Assembly: GCA_963930775.1 (NCBI GenBank)
Contig: OZ005699.1
Location: 3,741,501 to 3,805,500 of the forward strand
Length of the DNA stretch: 64,000 nucleotides
Direction of reading: 5' to 3'
Source of the DNA: Cliona cf. orientalis
Lineage: Eukaryota; Porifera; Demospongiae; Clionaida; Clionaidae
The position numbers and the translations under genes are program-made. Shown here piece after piece: positions 10,750-23,384 of this stretch. How positions within the stretch are numbered: the stretch's first letter is position 1; every line of letters begins with the position of its first letter. A model generated the notes under the pieces. It did no database searches, was not told the DNA's origin, and saw nothing but the letters and a program-made list of their open reading frames with translations.

Positions 10750-13700
10750 ATGGATACTCCTAAGAGAAGACCAAAATCCCGGGCCAATAAAAAGCGGAAT
10801 CCAATCCGACCAGTTGCACGCAGAAGGTTATTCTCTTCTGACGAGCAGGGTTTAGGCAAAGCTGTTGAAACATGGAGCAGTGAAGAAAACAAGGCGTTGG
10901 TGCAATTTGTTTTATTCCATGGTCCAGAAGATGTCTGGCCATCGCATTCCAAAAATAGTAAATTTTGGTCTGAAGCTGCACTTTTTATTCAGAGAGCAGG
11001 AAGATCTACTACTAAGCGGACAGGTAGCTAATGCAAACTTGTAGCTACCATAATATTATGCTTGTATACTCAGATGTTAATAATATTAATATTAATACCG
11101 GTATACTATGTCACACACAGCTGGAGCATGTCGCCTTCGCGTCATATCCAAATATCCAAGGCAATTTGCTACTCCCAAATTGGCTGAAGAACACTATTTT
11201 GGCAGGACAAACACAAGTGAAGAAATGGATGTCTCCATGTGCACTGGCCATGTAGATGCTTCGACACAGACAGAATCTTATCTTCCTGCAGCATCCAGGA
11301 CACTCGATAGCACACATTCAATCAAGTCTGCAGTGTCACAACTTGATGAATCTGCTCGGCTTGAAATTATATCTGAAATGTTCAGCGCATATGCTCACTC
11401 TCAGGGGATCTCGGTTTCCAATGACTTTTTACAGCTTTTCTTACAAGTGACACACCATTTGAAAAATTGTAACCGGATCAATGTGGTCTATGGTTTAGCA
11501 AAAGTCATTGGAACAATGAGACTAGACAAGACCGACTCACTAATGCCTGCAAAGAGAATGCCTATGGGTTTAGTAGAATACCTAGTGCAGTTTTTCTCTG
11601 CTAAAACTCTAACAAAGGTTAGTTGTATACTGTGGTAAGATTAAAATTACCGGTATTTCATTTGAGGCTATATACACTAGTACAACAGACTCTTTTGAAT
11701 GACTGTAATTATTCTAAAGGCAGCCTACAAACACCAAACATGCCATTAATTTAGCCACTTACGTCAGTGTGCATGTGTGTGTGTGCATGGCAATGACGGT
11801 CCATGTGTATATTATTATTATTATACGTTCACAAGGTTGGAAAATGTCCAGAGGACTACAAGATTTGGCTTACGACCATGTACTCACACTTCGGGGGGAA
11901 ATGGTGCTGCTTATACAATGGTCCTTTTTGGAGTGTTGCTGTAGTCGAACAAGGAGCAGCAAAGCATCTGGGAAAGACAACATGGGCCATTCAAGATGTA
12001 AGACTAGTTAGTTAATCAAATCAATTATGATGATTACTTAATGATTATCTAGGCTCGTGTCAATATTCCTGGATTGTCTGCACGTAAAATCCAAAAGGAT
12101 ATTGCCACAGGAAACTTCACGGCTACTCCAGAGATTCAGGTCTGTACTAGTATTCGGTTTAATATGGGTATTACATTATTATTTTAATATTATGACCATA
12201 TATTGATTGGTAAATTTAATTTATAGATTCATATACTAGATCAAGCATCCCAGATACTACCTGATATCTGGTGGTGGATAAAGGCCGATGGGTGTGATAT
12301 TTTACCAGGACTGGGGGAGTCAGTCAGAGGAATATGGAGCGGTGATGTTGATCATAACAATGGTGACCTTCAACGTCAATACACTGCTTATCAACAGCGT
12401 CTCCAATCAATAGCTGAAATACAGATGACAACTTCATCGAACCACAGTGAGTTACTTGAAAAACTGAAGGTGGTATGCTCCAAAGTTAGTGATGATCTCA
12501 ACTTTTTATACTCAGGTAAATTAAGAATTACCAACGTCATTAATGCCCATGCACTATATTATTACAATAATTGTAGCACTTACAAAGGCCCAGAGCTCAT
12601 ACGAATCAAAGGTAGAAGCACCTAAAGCTGGAGAATCAGCTCTTTTTAAGCTTGCATGGGCAGTAAGAGAAGTAGAGGAGCTCATTCAGCAGGGAAGAAA
12701 GCTCATAGTGGACATGCAAGTGTTGATTGAGCGTCTCTCAGATGAAGGGTGCAATGCAGTTGTTGAGAACATCGCCAGGTCGCTAGCTTCTCTTAAAAGT
12801 CAACTGACCTCATTTGTGAAAGCACTATCAAAGCATCAGCGAGAAAGTGCCTCACATATTTTTGTTATGATGATCAGTTCAGAATCAAGGAATCGTAAGC
12901 CATATGCCCTACCCCTGCAGTGTCTACCTGTTCGTGGATTGAAGGACAAACAGGTTAGAGAATTTGCTGATGCTATAATCAAAGAAATGTCAAAAAGAAA
13001 TATGAAAGTTGCAGGTAAGCACTTGCAGTGTATTATTATCATCCATGCATGCATGTGTCTTGTCAATATGACATAGGATTAACAACGGATGGGGAGTTTA
13101 ACAGTCTGCGCTGGCATGGACGCACACGTCCCCTCACTATCCTTCAATTGAGAACAGACAGTAGGGCACAGTACAAGAATAAATCATACAAACCAATGAT
13201 TGAGATGTTTACTCCAATATTATGTAAGATTTAGCATAACTGCTAATTACATGTATACTATTATCATAACTTGTAATGTTACAGCTAGTGGATCGATAAA
13301 AGCAGTGAGGGAGAATCCTGCTGTACCCGAGCAGGTGCTATTAGAGGTTTTATTATGGAAACTTGAGGGAGCGATGGAAGTCGATGTCATTGCCCGGTTA
13401 AGGGAAAGGACTGTTCCTCATGGCTATAAGTTTCATACTTGGAAACCAGGTATATAACTTAATTATCAATAAAACAAATTATGCACGGTATAAAAAATAA
13501 ATATAGGGAAAACAGAAACTCAGACTGACCAGCTGAAATCCATCCTTTCCCAACTGCACTACAAATATCTAGTGGAGCAATATGAAGCTAAAGGGATCAG
13601 CTTTCGCTCTCACCTTTATGTTCCGGAGGTTCATCCCATAACTGAAATGGAATTTCATGAACGTGAAGATGAAGGACACGTTTTCAAGGTCTGTTTTTTA

Positions 13701-14779
13701 TATTAAATTTATATTTATAATAAAATGTACATTCATTGTAATCCAGCGAATAGCACAAAAGTTTACGAGAAGGAGGTCCTGCTGAGCTGAGGCTAGAGAG
13801 ATTCATGGAAGCTGTACAGGATCCAGAAGTTCAGCTCTCATATCATGCCATGATTGGTACTAGAAAGCAATCAGTATCTGATGTTGAACAGATTTTCAGC
13901 CTGAGTGTACTCAACTTCATGGAGAGGAAGAATTATGAATTTGAAGCTCGTTATGTCAAGATTATTAGAAATTGGCGAAGGTCATGTGATGAAAGAGGGC
14001 TCAGTGATGATGAGAGAAGCAGATTTAATCAAGATTTGATCGAGTACATACTGGAGGAACTTATACCATGGTACAAACAATCAGATTACAGCACCCTTGA
14101 AGTCAATCAGTAAGTAATATTATATATATAGCAGATGCCCACTAAATCCTCAAATATAATACATTAAAACAATAATAATCTTGCAGGGATATTACCAATA
14201 TCAGGGGCTTCACTAGGGAGACACTATCTGCTCTACTTGTCAATATAGAAAGTCGAGAATGGAGGCGAAAGTTTAACAGATGCAACAACATCCCCATGGA
14301 ACATCCACGGGCTTCCACCTCGGATGACGTTGAATGTTTCTTTAGTGTGTTACGTGATGTGGTAGGGAAAGATTTTACACACAAGAAGGTATGGAGGATT
14401 TTTGTGACCTAAGGGCACTTATGAATAAATTTCTACTTTCTAGGTTATGTATGGATGGAGAAGAACATGTATGGAATTCTCCAGGAGGTTGGACCCAGAC
14501 CTGCCATTTTTTTATCACACCTCACATCACCAGCATTTCTATGAAGGAGAAATGTTGGATTTCAGCTATCCAGCAAAGAATGCCGCAAAGAAAAAACGTG
14601 TAGCCAGAAGAGAGCTTGTGAAAGATGGTATAGGAGGTCGCCTCTCTATGGTGCAACGAGGAGCAGGGTCTATTCGTACTAAGTATCACAATGTCCCAGT
14701 TGAGCTCCCCCCACCCCCCTCTGATTCTTCTAATCACAATAATATAATCAACGAGCATTCATATGCCAACCCAACATGA
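10750..14779 (+). CDS. 12-exon transposon-derived-looking protein, about 1,044 aa
   Basis: The exons, chosen by GT..AG borders and phase, are 10750-11023, 11121-11617, 11836-11997, 12053-12139, 12227-12515, 12577-13014, 13077-13223, 13285-13449, 13507-13688, 13754-14109, 14187-14388 and 14444-14779. They join in one frame to a TGA. Residues about 41-84 look SANT/Myb-like (TWSSEENKALVQFV, then VWP and KFW). There are several acidic motifs of the kind expected in transposases: WWWIKADGCD (355-364), GDVDHNNGDLQ (379-389), TTDGEFNSLR (585-594) and STSDDVECFFSVLRD (909-923). The end is basic (KNAAKKKRVARRE) and then proline/serine-rich. Which acidic residues are catalytic, if any, I cannot tell. 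I believe similar proteins are multi-copy in sponges and cnidarians, but I cannot name the family. The absence of stops or frameshifts across 12 exons argues that it is active, recently active or domesticated. It converges on the HIRAN gene, with about 70 bases between the two stops. Confidence 0.7.
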
Positions 14780-14847
14780 CCAGTATTAACTATTAATGTT
14801 CTAGCACCACTTTTTGACCATTCAGTAACACCTATTAATATGTAATC

Positions 14848-16054
14848 TTATGTTCTAGCACTTTGTGAAATCAGTACAGTTTTTGACCATTCACCTTTTC
14901 GTGTAATGTTAACTCCAGCATACCAGCCAGGTGTCCTCCATACTACTATCAGCTTAATCCACTCAAAATCGACACTTACTATACGATTGGTGTTAAGCGC
15001 CTTGTGAACTTCATCTAGAACCTCGGACACCAAATAGCCGATCCTTTTCCACTCCCCATCCACTTTACATTTTACTTGGATAGCCTTCGCATCGAAGGGG
15101 TTTGTGGGCTCTGGCTCTACTTTAACTTCCACCTTGGTGCCTTCGCGTCGTAGTTGAGCAGCACGGATTAATGCTTGTTGATATGGTTGTTCTTTGGTGC
15201 AACCTATACATTTAAAGGTTACTCTATGCTCAATTTCATCCGGAGAGGTGCTGCCATTATTTTCAGTGGCATCAGTGTCACTATCAGATTCTGGTTCTGG
15301 TGGTGTCTCTGGAATGACAGTGATTTCTTCTGGATCGTCATCATCATTCGGTGTGTTATCGCAGTCACTCCACTTCCAGTCCCAAATGACTAAAACTTCA
15401 TCCTCATTTGGGAATAGCACAAACTTCTTAAGATCCGGCTCAAGAGTTGGACACTCCTCCAAGTCTGCAACCTGCAAGATATTACGGTCAGTTATATACT
15501 ATTAAATGGTTGCCTGGCATCTTGACTCTGACCATGAATCATAGCATGGAGGTAGCTAGCTAGTCGTATCACTAAATCTATCTCCAACTCACCTTCACAT
15601 AGCAAGCAGGATAATTTAAGTCTACTGGCACAGCAAACGACAATTCAGCAGGATACAGCCGATCCAATGAAAGATCATCCCTAATCAGACCATCCAATGT
15701 CATTACTGCTTGACTGAGTGATTTGATAAGCTGGTACTTGATTCGCCTCAATTGTACCTGAACAACGGCAAAACTGGGAATCGTGTAAACATGTACCTCG
15801 GTTGAACACGATAGCACTGGAGCTAAGACACGCACTTCTCCTTCGCTTGTTGTGTATTCGGTTAGAGTCCACCGATCTTCTCTGTCATCTGCACCTGCTG
15901 CCATTTCGGAATCTCCCGCGCCCGCGGTCTTAACATAGATCGCGATTAACGATTGATCGCGCACGCGCACTCTGCATTCCTTTATGTCCGCTACGCGCAT
16001 TCTTGTCATGTGACTACTACGTAGTGTTCGCACCTCCTCTGAACGCGTGGTCAA
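14848..16054 (-). CDS. HIRAN-domain protein, two exons
   Basis: Exon 1 is 16054-15593 and exon 2 is 15471-14848, joined in phase 0 across a 121-base intron (donor GTGAGT, acceptor CTTGCAG). The product is 361 residues if the first ATG is used. Met51 (MAAGADDREDRW, at 15904) is an equally good start, and the ATG context does not decide. Residues about 155-235 are very acidic, with PNDDDDPEE and PEPESDSDTDATE. From about residue 235 to 330 the sequence fits a HIRAN domain (GCTKEQPYQQALIRAAQLRR, NPFDAKAIQVKC, IGYLVSEVLDEVHKAL). HIRAN domains bind DNA 3-prime ends or damaged DNA in HLTF/Rad5 proteins and also occur alone. No helicase or nuclease domain is attached here. Its tail-to-tail position next to a transposase-like gene makes a functional link possible but unproven. 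Confidence 0.7.
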
Positions 16055-16754
16055 TGCGGTTACCGCGGAATGTCAATTTTGTGCTGACTGATGCCTAGAC
16101 AGTCCTTAATGCACCTGAGAGATGACCAAGCCTGTCCTGTAGCCCATATTGACGTCTCCTTAATTCGCTCGATCACCATGGTAATTATGTAGGTAGATAA
16201 CAGCATAAGCACTACACAATACAACATTTGACATACCTGTATCCATATTATGCAGGATGTAGCTGGCAAGTAAGATTTAGTGTACTTGCCACTGTTGCCG
16301 AGAGTGACAACTAGCTTGCGCCAAGTTCTTAAATCCAGAATTATACCCATATCCTACTGACCAATCAAATCAGCTGCATGCAATTACTGCAATGCAATAA
16401 ACACTCATTAACATTCCATACACAGGAAACTGTATACAACTAATGTCCCACACAGGCATGCACACGTGCCTGCATAACAGCACACACAAACGATGAGAGC
16501 ATATTTGCCGTCTAATTCATTGCGTTCAAACGACAGAAAATATATCTCTCATCTAATGCCTCCCATGCAGCAAATAGCTAGCATACCGTATAGGATTGGT
16601 ATGTTATGCGAAGTTAAATTTATGCGATTTTTTATTTATGCGATAATTTCATGAGCCAGACTCCACCTTCGAGGGTGGGGTCTGGGCGCTCTAGTCAAGG
16701 AAAGAGCTATCAGCCCTTGGTAGAGGTGGTTAACGCTGAAAATACTCACCGGTA
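16055..16754. other. No gene seen
   Basis: Upstream flank of the HIRAN gene. It contains a short repeat also seen near 8660 (ctcatctaatgcctcccatg) and a palindrome ccaccttcgagggtgg near 16664. Confidence 0.45.
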
Positions 16755-17131
16755 CACTGTAAAAAACTGGCAGTACAAGCTAGTATATGTATGGTAGTAT
16801 ATGTTTGTTATTCAGCTGTTATAAGTCCACTTATATGTGATAGTGACATAAGCTTGTTTTAAGCTAGCTTATATGGTTAGAAAGATATAAGCTGGAGCCA
16901 ATAACACTCTTATATTGTTAGAGGGTATAAGCTGGAGTTAATAACACTCTTATTTCAATCTCATATGGTATATGCTTGCTATAAATATATGCTTATATCA
17001 AACCCTTGCTTACTATCAGTACCTGCCCCTCCCATTCCCTGCTGGTCTTAGCCCCTCCCTCTCTCTCCAGCTGGGAGGGGGTGGGGCTAGGTCATAATCA
17101 TCGTGGAGCTATGACATCATTAAAACTCGAC

Positions 17132-17231
17132 ATTAAAAGGGCGTGGTTACACAACATGCACCTCACTAATGACTTTGATGTGGTTTAGGTGTCATATCCC
17201 CCACCTCACGCCCACGCAATTTAATACCTTC
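17132..17231 (+). repeat. Solo right end of the TTAA/GGTACC transposon family
   Basis: About 100 bases, from attaaaagggcgtggttaca to cacgcccacgcaatttaat, match the right ends at 37626-37728 and 42459-42558. The terminal tggtacc is degraded to tacc. No left end is nearby, so this is a truncated copy inside the CACTA-like element. Confidence 0.8.
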
Positions 17232-18032
17232 ACGAAGATCTATCTTGCATTGACGCTACGAGTACTGTCGATGTCAGTCAGACTGTCACAGAGAAGATAT
17301 CTGATCACCGCCAGTGAGGCTCAGCTAATCACGCGGCTGCTCTGCCGAGTCAGGCTCGATCCCGCCCGAGTACATACCCCGAGTCACCCCATGTTTTGAG
17401 CTACGTCTACCAACCATTGTCATGATATCCCGGCCATGCAGGCGTCAATGACGGTACGATCCAGCCCGATTCGCCGGAAAGCCGGCTGATTACATGCATT
17501 AATTAAGTGTTTTAGTATGCCATCTTATTGTGAATAGGTGTGCTCTTAATAGAAATATCCTCTGAGTACCTGTTCCTGCTTTGCAAGATGATCATTCTCT
17601 CCCTGGATATTGTCGAACAGATCATCTGAGACTCCAGTCTTCATGGTACGTAGAATTATATAGTATACCAGTATTTACTGTAGTGCACTCAGATGAGCCA
17701 ATTAGGTAATGACAAGCCAGCGTACTTTTTTAATAATCACTGTCTGAGATCATACGATCATTGGATAAATTTATGTGACTTGTTAACCGAGTCCCCCCAC
17801 TATCACCCTCCAGTGCTAACAAGATTTTAATAATGAGAGGCATTTTCTCCCAGATGAGTGTCACATAATCAGTGCCTATAGAGAAGTACGAATGGCAGTC
17901 TGAAAACACAAACACTCATTTATGCATCTTGAAACATATACAGCATATTATTATCATTTAATGGGGGGGGGGGGGGGTCCTCATTCATTCATTCATCCTG
18001 GTTTCAACCACTCTAATTCTACCAAAAGGCTT

Positions 18033-18668
18033 ACCAGCATGTAATCAGCCGTACACAGGTTCAAGACTTGTCCAAACCCGTTTCAGCCAACCACAGTGCT
18101 AGTTCTAAACATAAAAGCTTATTATTAGATTTAATTAACTAGTCAGACGTACCTATGGTTCAATCACCCTCTATATCAGTATGAAATCAAACACACACAC
18201 AGTACCAGGAAATTACAGGCATATACCAGCATGTAATCAGCCGTACACAGGTTCAAAGACTATTGTCCAAACCCGTTTCAGCCAACCACAGTGCTAGTGT
18301 TAAACATAAAAGCTTTAATATTAGATTTAATTAACTAGCCACGACGTACCTATGGTTCAATCACCCTCTATAATATCAGTATGAAATCAAACACACACAC
18401 AGTACCAGGAAATTACAGGCGTATACCAGCATGTAATCAGCCGTACACAGGTTCAAAGACTATCATAATGTCCAAACCCGTTTCAGCCAATTATACTGCT
18501 AGTTCGTTACCTATAATTCACATCCCTCACACACCTCACTTTATATGAATCAACCCTACGCTGCCCATACTGTACTAGGAAATATTATGATTACCAGCAT
18601 GTAATCAGCCATACACAGGTTCAAAGATTATTGTCCAAACCCGTTTCAGCCAACCACAGTGCTAGTAA
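18033..18668. repeat. Four-copy tandem repeat, period about 190 bp
   Basis: The block accagcatgtaatcagccgt, followed by acacaggttcaaagac and cccgtttcagccaa, starts at 18033, 18225, 18425 and 18594. The first three units also share the linker atgaaatcaaacacacacac. The fourth is shortened. Non-coding. Confidence 0.85.
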
Positions 18669-19560
18669 TACTAGGCACATTCATATTATGTAATAGCATT
18701 CCGTAAATAAATTCAAAATAAAGCACACCCTAGGATCTGTGTTGCACATAATTTGGTGTCTAGTTATGTGCGAGTCAGTATAAAAATAAAGAAGTACAAC
18801 CCTAGGCCTCCACTTAAAATACTAAGTAAGGATGATGATGTTCTTTTTGCAGGACTCGACAGGATGCCTATGCATAGATGTCACTGGCGGATGATTGCAC
18901 ACCCCCCTCCTGACGTCGACCTCGGGTGCTATTTGGGGGTAATATTTGGTGTAGCATTTTGCTGTTCCACGGACAAGCAATAGAGTCTGCTGTTGTCAAC
19001 TGAACATGTTAACTTTGTTCTCTCTACCCTTACACAATGCATTGTGAATGTTCAGCACAACATTTTGTCATAACTAGCATAATTTTGCCGCTATCATCAC
19101 TACTAATGCATGTAGCCAAGGAATATAATACATAACTCTGACAATAAACTTCATGCTAGGAGAGAACTTTCATGAAGCGTACTTGGTTTGGTACACTTGC
19201 AAGTTTCCTGTGTAGGTGGGTGGGGCATAATAATTAACATTGGTATACAACAAGCATGCTACACACATGATCATACAGCCACTGTATAGCTACACACTTG
19301 AAGCTCCCGAACTATTCATAATTATTATTATTGTGAAACTTGCTCAACTTCGTTCTCCTGTCTTTAGTAGTCCCTGCTTGATACTATTTCGCGCTCTCTT
19401 CTCACCGGACTCCTTTAGAGGCACCCATATCATCTGTCCTCGAGCATCATGAGCATGCATTGTCGGGTTGAGGATTCGCGGTCACAAGTTCGCGCCAAAT
19501 TTTGCAGTCTTGTCACGGCGCGCGCTGCCATGCCGGCCGGCCATTAACATACGTACGTGC

Positions 19561-21154
19561 AATACAGCCGTTAAGCCAGCGGTCCAATTGTTGCAGATCC
19601 AGGAAGTGCATCCGGTGGCACATTCCAGTGCATGCAATTTTTGCCATTTTTTATCTATTTTTCTTACCTGTTCTATCTAGGTCATCTTTCACTTCTAGGA
19701 CTCCAAACAAAGACCAGAAGACAGAGGAACTCTTCTACTTTCTGCTCGTTCAAGTCCCATAACCCAGAGACATTCATGAGCTCCACGGCAAGCGCTTTTG
19801 TGCATGTTACTCTAAAGCGCTCACAAAATGTGTCTCGCGTAAAAAGTGGGGCATTTAGGTTCCCCTGGATGGATTCCCATGATTCAAGCACCATTCAATA
19901 GCTCTTGTGTTGCTCTATAATATAAGACTGGAACGAAGTTTTTCCATCGAGCGGTTCCAGAGTTACATGGCGTTGAAAATCACAAAATTTCAGTACAACC
20001 GCGTGGTATTTTCCATATCTTCTCGAAGGTTTCTAGAGTCTGCCCAAGAACAAATCGTAAATGACAAGGAAAAGAGTACTCCTTGTCTACTGCCAAGCTT
20101 CTAGGGAGGAGGCATCGTCATCCAGATGGAAGGATTCCTTCTCTATAGTCAAGTAAGCACATCTGAATGTTGGCTAGTGCCCACAGTAATAATAATTATC
20201 TTGACAAAGCGTGTGTAAGGCGAGTGTATCAGCGTAAGTCCAGGGATGGGGTGAGCCTTACCAGTGTACATCAGAGGATGAGTCTGTGTTAAAGCAGCTC
20301 ACATCAAAGCTGAAAACTAGTCTCGCGCGCTAGGCTGGGGACAAGACTAGCTGAAAACCCCGAGCGTATACTTACCTTACAATTGGGAGGTAGCTAGTAC
20401 TTTACTAGTGTCTTGGTACTTCACGCCCCCCCCCCCCCCCCCCTCTCTCTATCTCTCTCCCTCTCTCTCTCACCCTGACCCCATGTACGTACACAATAGG
20501 TGATGTTCCTGTGATCAGATTACCAAGTATTGGAAGAGAGTGCTTTCTGTCAACCATAGCTGTGATAATGGAATAGGAGACTGATTGTGAAAGCTCCAAC
20601 AACCTTCAGCAAAACTTCAAGATGGCCTTTGATAGCTAGTAGCAATACAGCTAGCTTGTACTATGTTAATGTCATTGGTTTGTATGTAAACGTACACAGT
20701 GAAATAACAATTTTTGTACTATTTTTAACAGCGTGTAACTCTGGAACCGCTCGATGGAAAAACTTTGTTCCAGTCTTATATTATAGAGCAACACAAGAGC
20801 TATTGAATGGTGTTTGAATCATGGGAATCCATCCAGGGGAACCTAAATGCCCCACTTTTTACACGAGGCACTTTTTGTGAGCGCTTTAGAGTAGGATGCA
20901 CAAAAGCGCTTGCCGCGGAGCTCATGAATGTCTCCGGGTTATAGGACTTGAACAAGCAGAAAGTAAAAGAGTTGCTCTGTCTCCTGGTCTTTGTTTGGAG
21001 TCCTAGAAATGAAAGATGACCTAGATAGAACAGGTAAGAAAAATAGATTAAAAAAACGGCAAAAATTGCATGCACTGGAATGTGCCACCGGATGCACTTC
21101 CTGGATCTGCAACGCTTGTATGTGTTTTGGACCGCTGGCTTAACGACTGAATAC
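19561..21154. repeat. Large inverted repeat, arms of about 420 bp
   Basis: 19561-19980 and 20721-21154 are inverted, highly similar copies. For example, gcagatccaggaagtgcatc on the left matches gatgcacttcctggatctgc on the right, and gagcggttccagagttaca matches its complement. The spacer of about 740 bases includes 18 C at 20426-20443 followed by a CT-rich tract. The arms carry matching open frames of up to 119 codons. These show no recognisable domain, and they are duplicated DNA, so I do not call them genes. Confidence 0.85.
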
Positions 21155-21280
21155 GACACATGGATTCAAATCCTTCTGACAAAGCTGACCAGGTCGGTGG
21201 CTGTTCTGGCCCTGAGTCTCTGTGATCGACCATGACTGGTATCTCTCCGGCCGGTGTTTAGCGAGGAAACTACTGTATAC

Positions 21281-21765
21281 GTAGCGTACAGTTTTATTTT
21301 CAACAGATTGGATTCCTGGTGCGTATCTCATGTCGGATCGTAGAGATTTAAACACCGTATGATCCTGTAAGTGGCTGATAACGTGAATACCAGACTGTCA
21401 CTAGTTTATTTCTTGCTCAGGTATCTACATATACGTAGCGTACAGTTTTATTTTCAACAGACTGGATTCCTGGTGTGTATCTCATGTGGGATCGTAAAGG
21501 TTTAAACACCGTGTGCCAGGCTAACCCTGTAAGTGGCTGATAACGTGAATACCAGACTGTCACTTGTTTATTTCTTGCTCAGGTATCTACATAATGTATG
21601 TAGCGTACAGTTTTATTTTCAACAGATTGGATTCCTGGTGCGTATCTCATGTTGGATCGTAAAGATTTCAACACCGTGTGCCAGGCTAACCCTGTAAGTG
21701 GCTGATAACGTGACTACCAGGCTGTCACTCGTTTTTTTTCTTGCTATAGGTATCTACATATCATG
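21281..21765. repeat. Three-copy tandem repeat, period 154-165 bp
   Basis: Units begin gtagcgtacagttttatttt at 21281, 21435 and 21600. Each contains ggattcctggtg, gtggctgataacgtga and tttcttgct...aggtatctac. The unit starts immediately outside the right arm of the large inverted repeat. Confidence 0.88.
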
Positions 21766-22258
21766 TAGGCCCATCTGTATATATATTTGGCAGCAATGTG
21801 CAAGCCTGGTTCGAGGGTTTCACCTGTAGTATGATGTTAGTTGAAGGTAGGTCAATTTGGCCAGGGTATACCGTTGAACACCTGCTGTCACTATGATGAT
21901 CATGTAAATATAGGCATGACATTGTGGCAATCTGAAACGGTTTCAGTGTATAAAAGAAATCTGGAAAAAAAACTCAGGTATATTTAAACAAGTATTATGA
22001 TTGCTACTAGCATCATAATTTTACCAATCTCTACAATGTCATGTACTGTAGCTGGCGAGGACTTCGTAGCAATTGCAATGTTATTCAAGCCCTCTGGATT
22101 GACTCAGGTATATAAAGAATAATCATGTGTCTCATAAATGACTATCTTTTCTTAATCAGGCTTGAAGTATAAACCTTGGATCGAGGCACTGCATCCAACA
22201 CCAATCTTGGTCACTACAGGTAGATATTGCAACTAGTAACATATTGCATACAGACCTT

Positions 22259-22429
22259 CCATTCATACACTCTTTCTTTCTTACCCCACCATCCTCTCTC
22301 TATCTCGTTTCACTCTCGCTCATTCACCATTCTCTCTCTCTCCCTCTCTCTCTCTCTCTGTCTCTCTTTCTCTCTCCCTCTCTCTTTCCCTCTATCTCCC
22401 TCGTTTCACTCTCGCTTATTTCACCATTT

Positions 22430-22469
<40 letters not shown>

Positions 22470-22475
22470 GTCATT
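22259..22475. repeat. CT-rich microsatellite
   Basis: Imperfect (CT)n with ttc interruptions. It includes a duplicated phrase tctccctcgtttcactctcg / tctatctcgtttcactctcg. The open frames across it encode only Ser/Leu/Phe-rich low-complexity strings. Confidence 0.9.
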
Positions 22476-23335
22476 CTGCAGATCTGATGAGCAAATGCCA
22501 TCTGGACATTCTTTAAACTGATTTGGTGTATTTTGGCCGTTAAACCATTTATGGCTATATGCTATATATATATACATGATTATTATATCATAGTGACGCC
22601 ATTGATCAAGTGCGTATATATAGCGCTGGCAGTACAGCTCGCTAGTGCGGTTAACCTCATGGCTAGCTCGCTAACCGCACGCGCATAGGATGCATTACGT
22701 AATTGCATTTATGCGCGCGCGCGCAATCGACGCGTATAAGCTTTGGTATACATCTGGTATAGAGCGTTATTCGCCCTAGTATAAGACCGAATAAGTTGAA
22801 TGTATATCACATGGATAAGCGCACTTATACGGCCAAGGCTTAAACGATATCCTTAAGCCCGAATACGCACATATAAGCAACCGACCTACAGAGGTATAAG
22901 CCCAGCGGAAACCAGTCTTAATCTAATGATATAATACAGTTTTAAGCCAGTAATAAGGCTGCGTATACTCATCGTTTTTTACAGTGGTAGTTTGTAAATA
23001 TCGGCAGTGTATTTCTTTCTGGCTCTTTCCAGACGCAAACTGTTGTACTGTTCAGCCAAATAGACTGAGCACTTGCTAGCAGATCGATCACGCGTGCAAT
23101 ATGACCACGTGTACGCAGCGCACGCCTTGGCCGGCCGCCCTATTATGCGTAATGTGCATGTTTATTTGCGATTTTTAATTGTGCCATTTCGCTAAAATTT
23201 GCATAATCATAAAATACCGCATAACGTGTCAATCCCACGGTATATATCTCGCCTCTTGCCATTTACACTGTGTCTACCGTACCGGCACCGGTACCCAAGT
23301 TTTAGTGCTTGGAGTACCGGCAACTATATTTAAAA

Positions 23336-23384
23336 TATAGCTATAGATCCCAGCCCCCTTCGGGGGCTGGGATCTATAGCTATA
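23336..23384. repeat. Perfect 23-bp hairpin beside a transposon edge
   Basis: The arm 23336-23358 (tatagctatagatcccag plus five C) pairs perfectly with 23362-23384 across a 3-base loop (ttc). It ends 13 bases before the TTAA at 23398. It could be a transcription terminator-like or recombinogenic hairpin, or a tiny foldback insertion. Confidence 0.9.

Larger units (their letters stand above)
16755..22986. mobile_element. Large non-autonomous CACTA/EnSpm-like element (6.2 kb)
   Basis: The left end CACTGTAAAAAAC (16755-16767) and the right end GTTTTTTACAGTG (22974-22986) are perfect inverted repeats. GTA flanks both sides (16752-16754 and 22987-22989), a 3-base duplication. The first and last 250 bases are full of TATAAGC / GCTTATA motifs. 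CACTG-type ends, a 3-base duplication and subterminal motif arrays are the hallmarks of the CACTA/EnSpm superfamily. No transposase frame is present. The interior holds tandem and inverted repeats and a fragment of another transposon end (17132-17231). Confidence 0.75.

Noticed and set aside
16664..16680. Palindrome ccaccttcgagggtgg considered as a transposon end or terminator
   Set aside because: It is isolated and short, with no paired copy on the other side of the 10.7-16 kb gene pair.
20800..21159. 119-codon minus-strand frame with a counterpart on the plus strand at 19502-19901
   Set aside because: Both frames exist because the DNA is an inverted duplication. No motif, start context or splice structure supports a protein.
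22227..22516. Overlapping open frames rich in Ser, Leu and Phe
   Set aside because: They are translations of a CT microsatellite.
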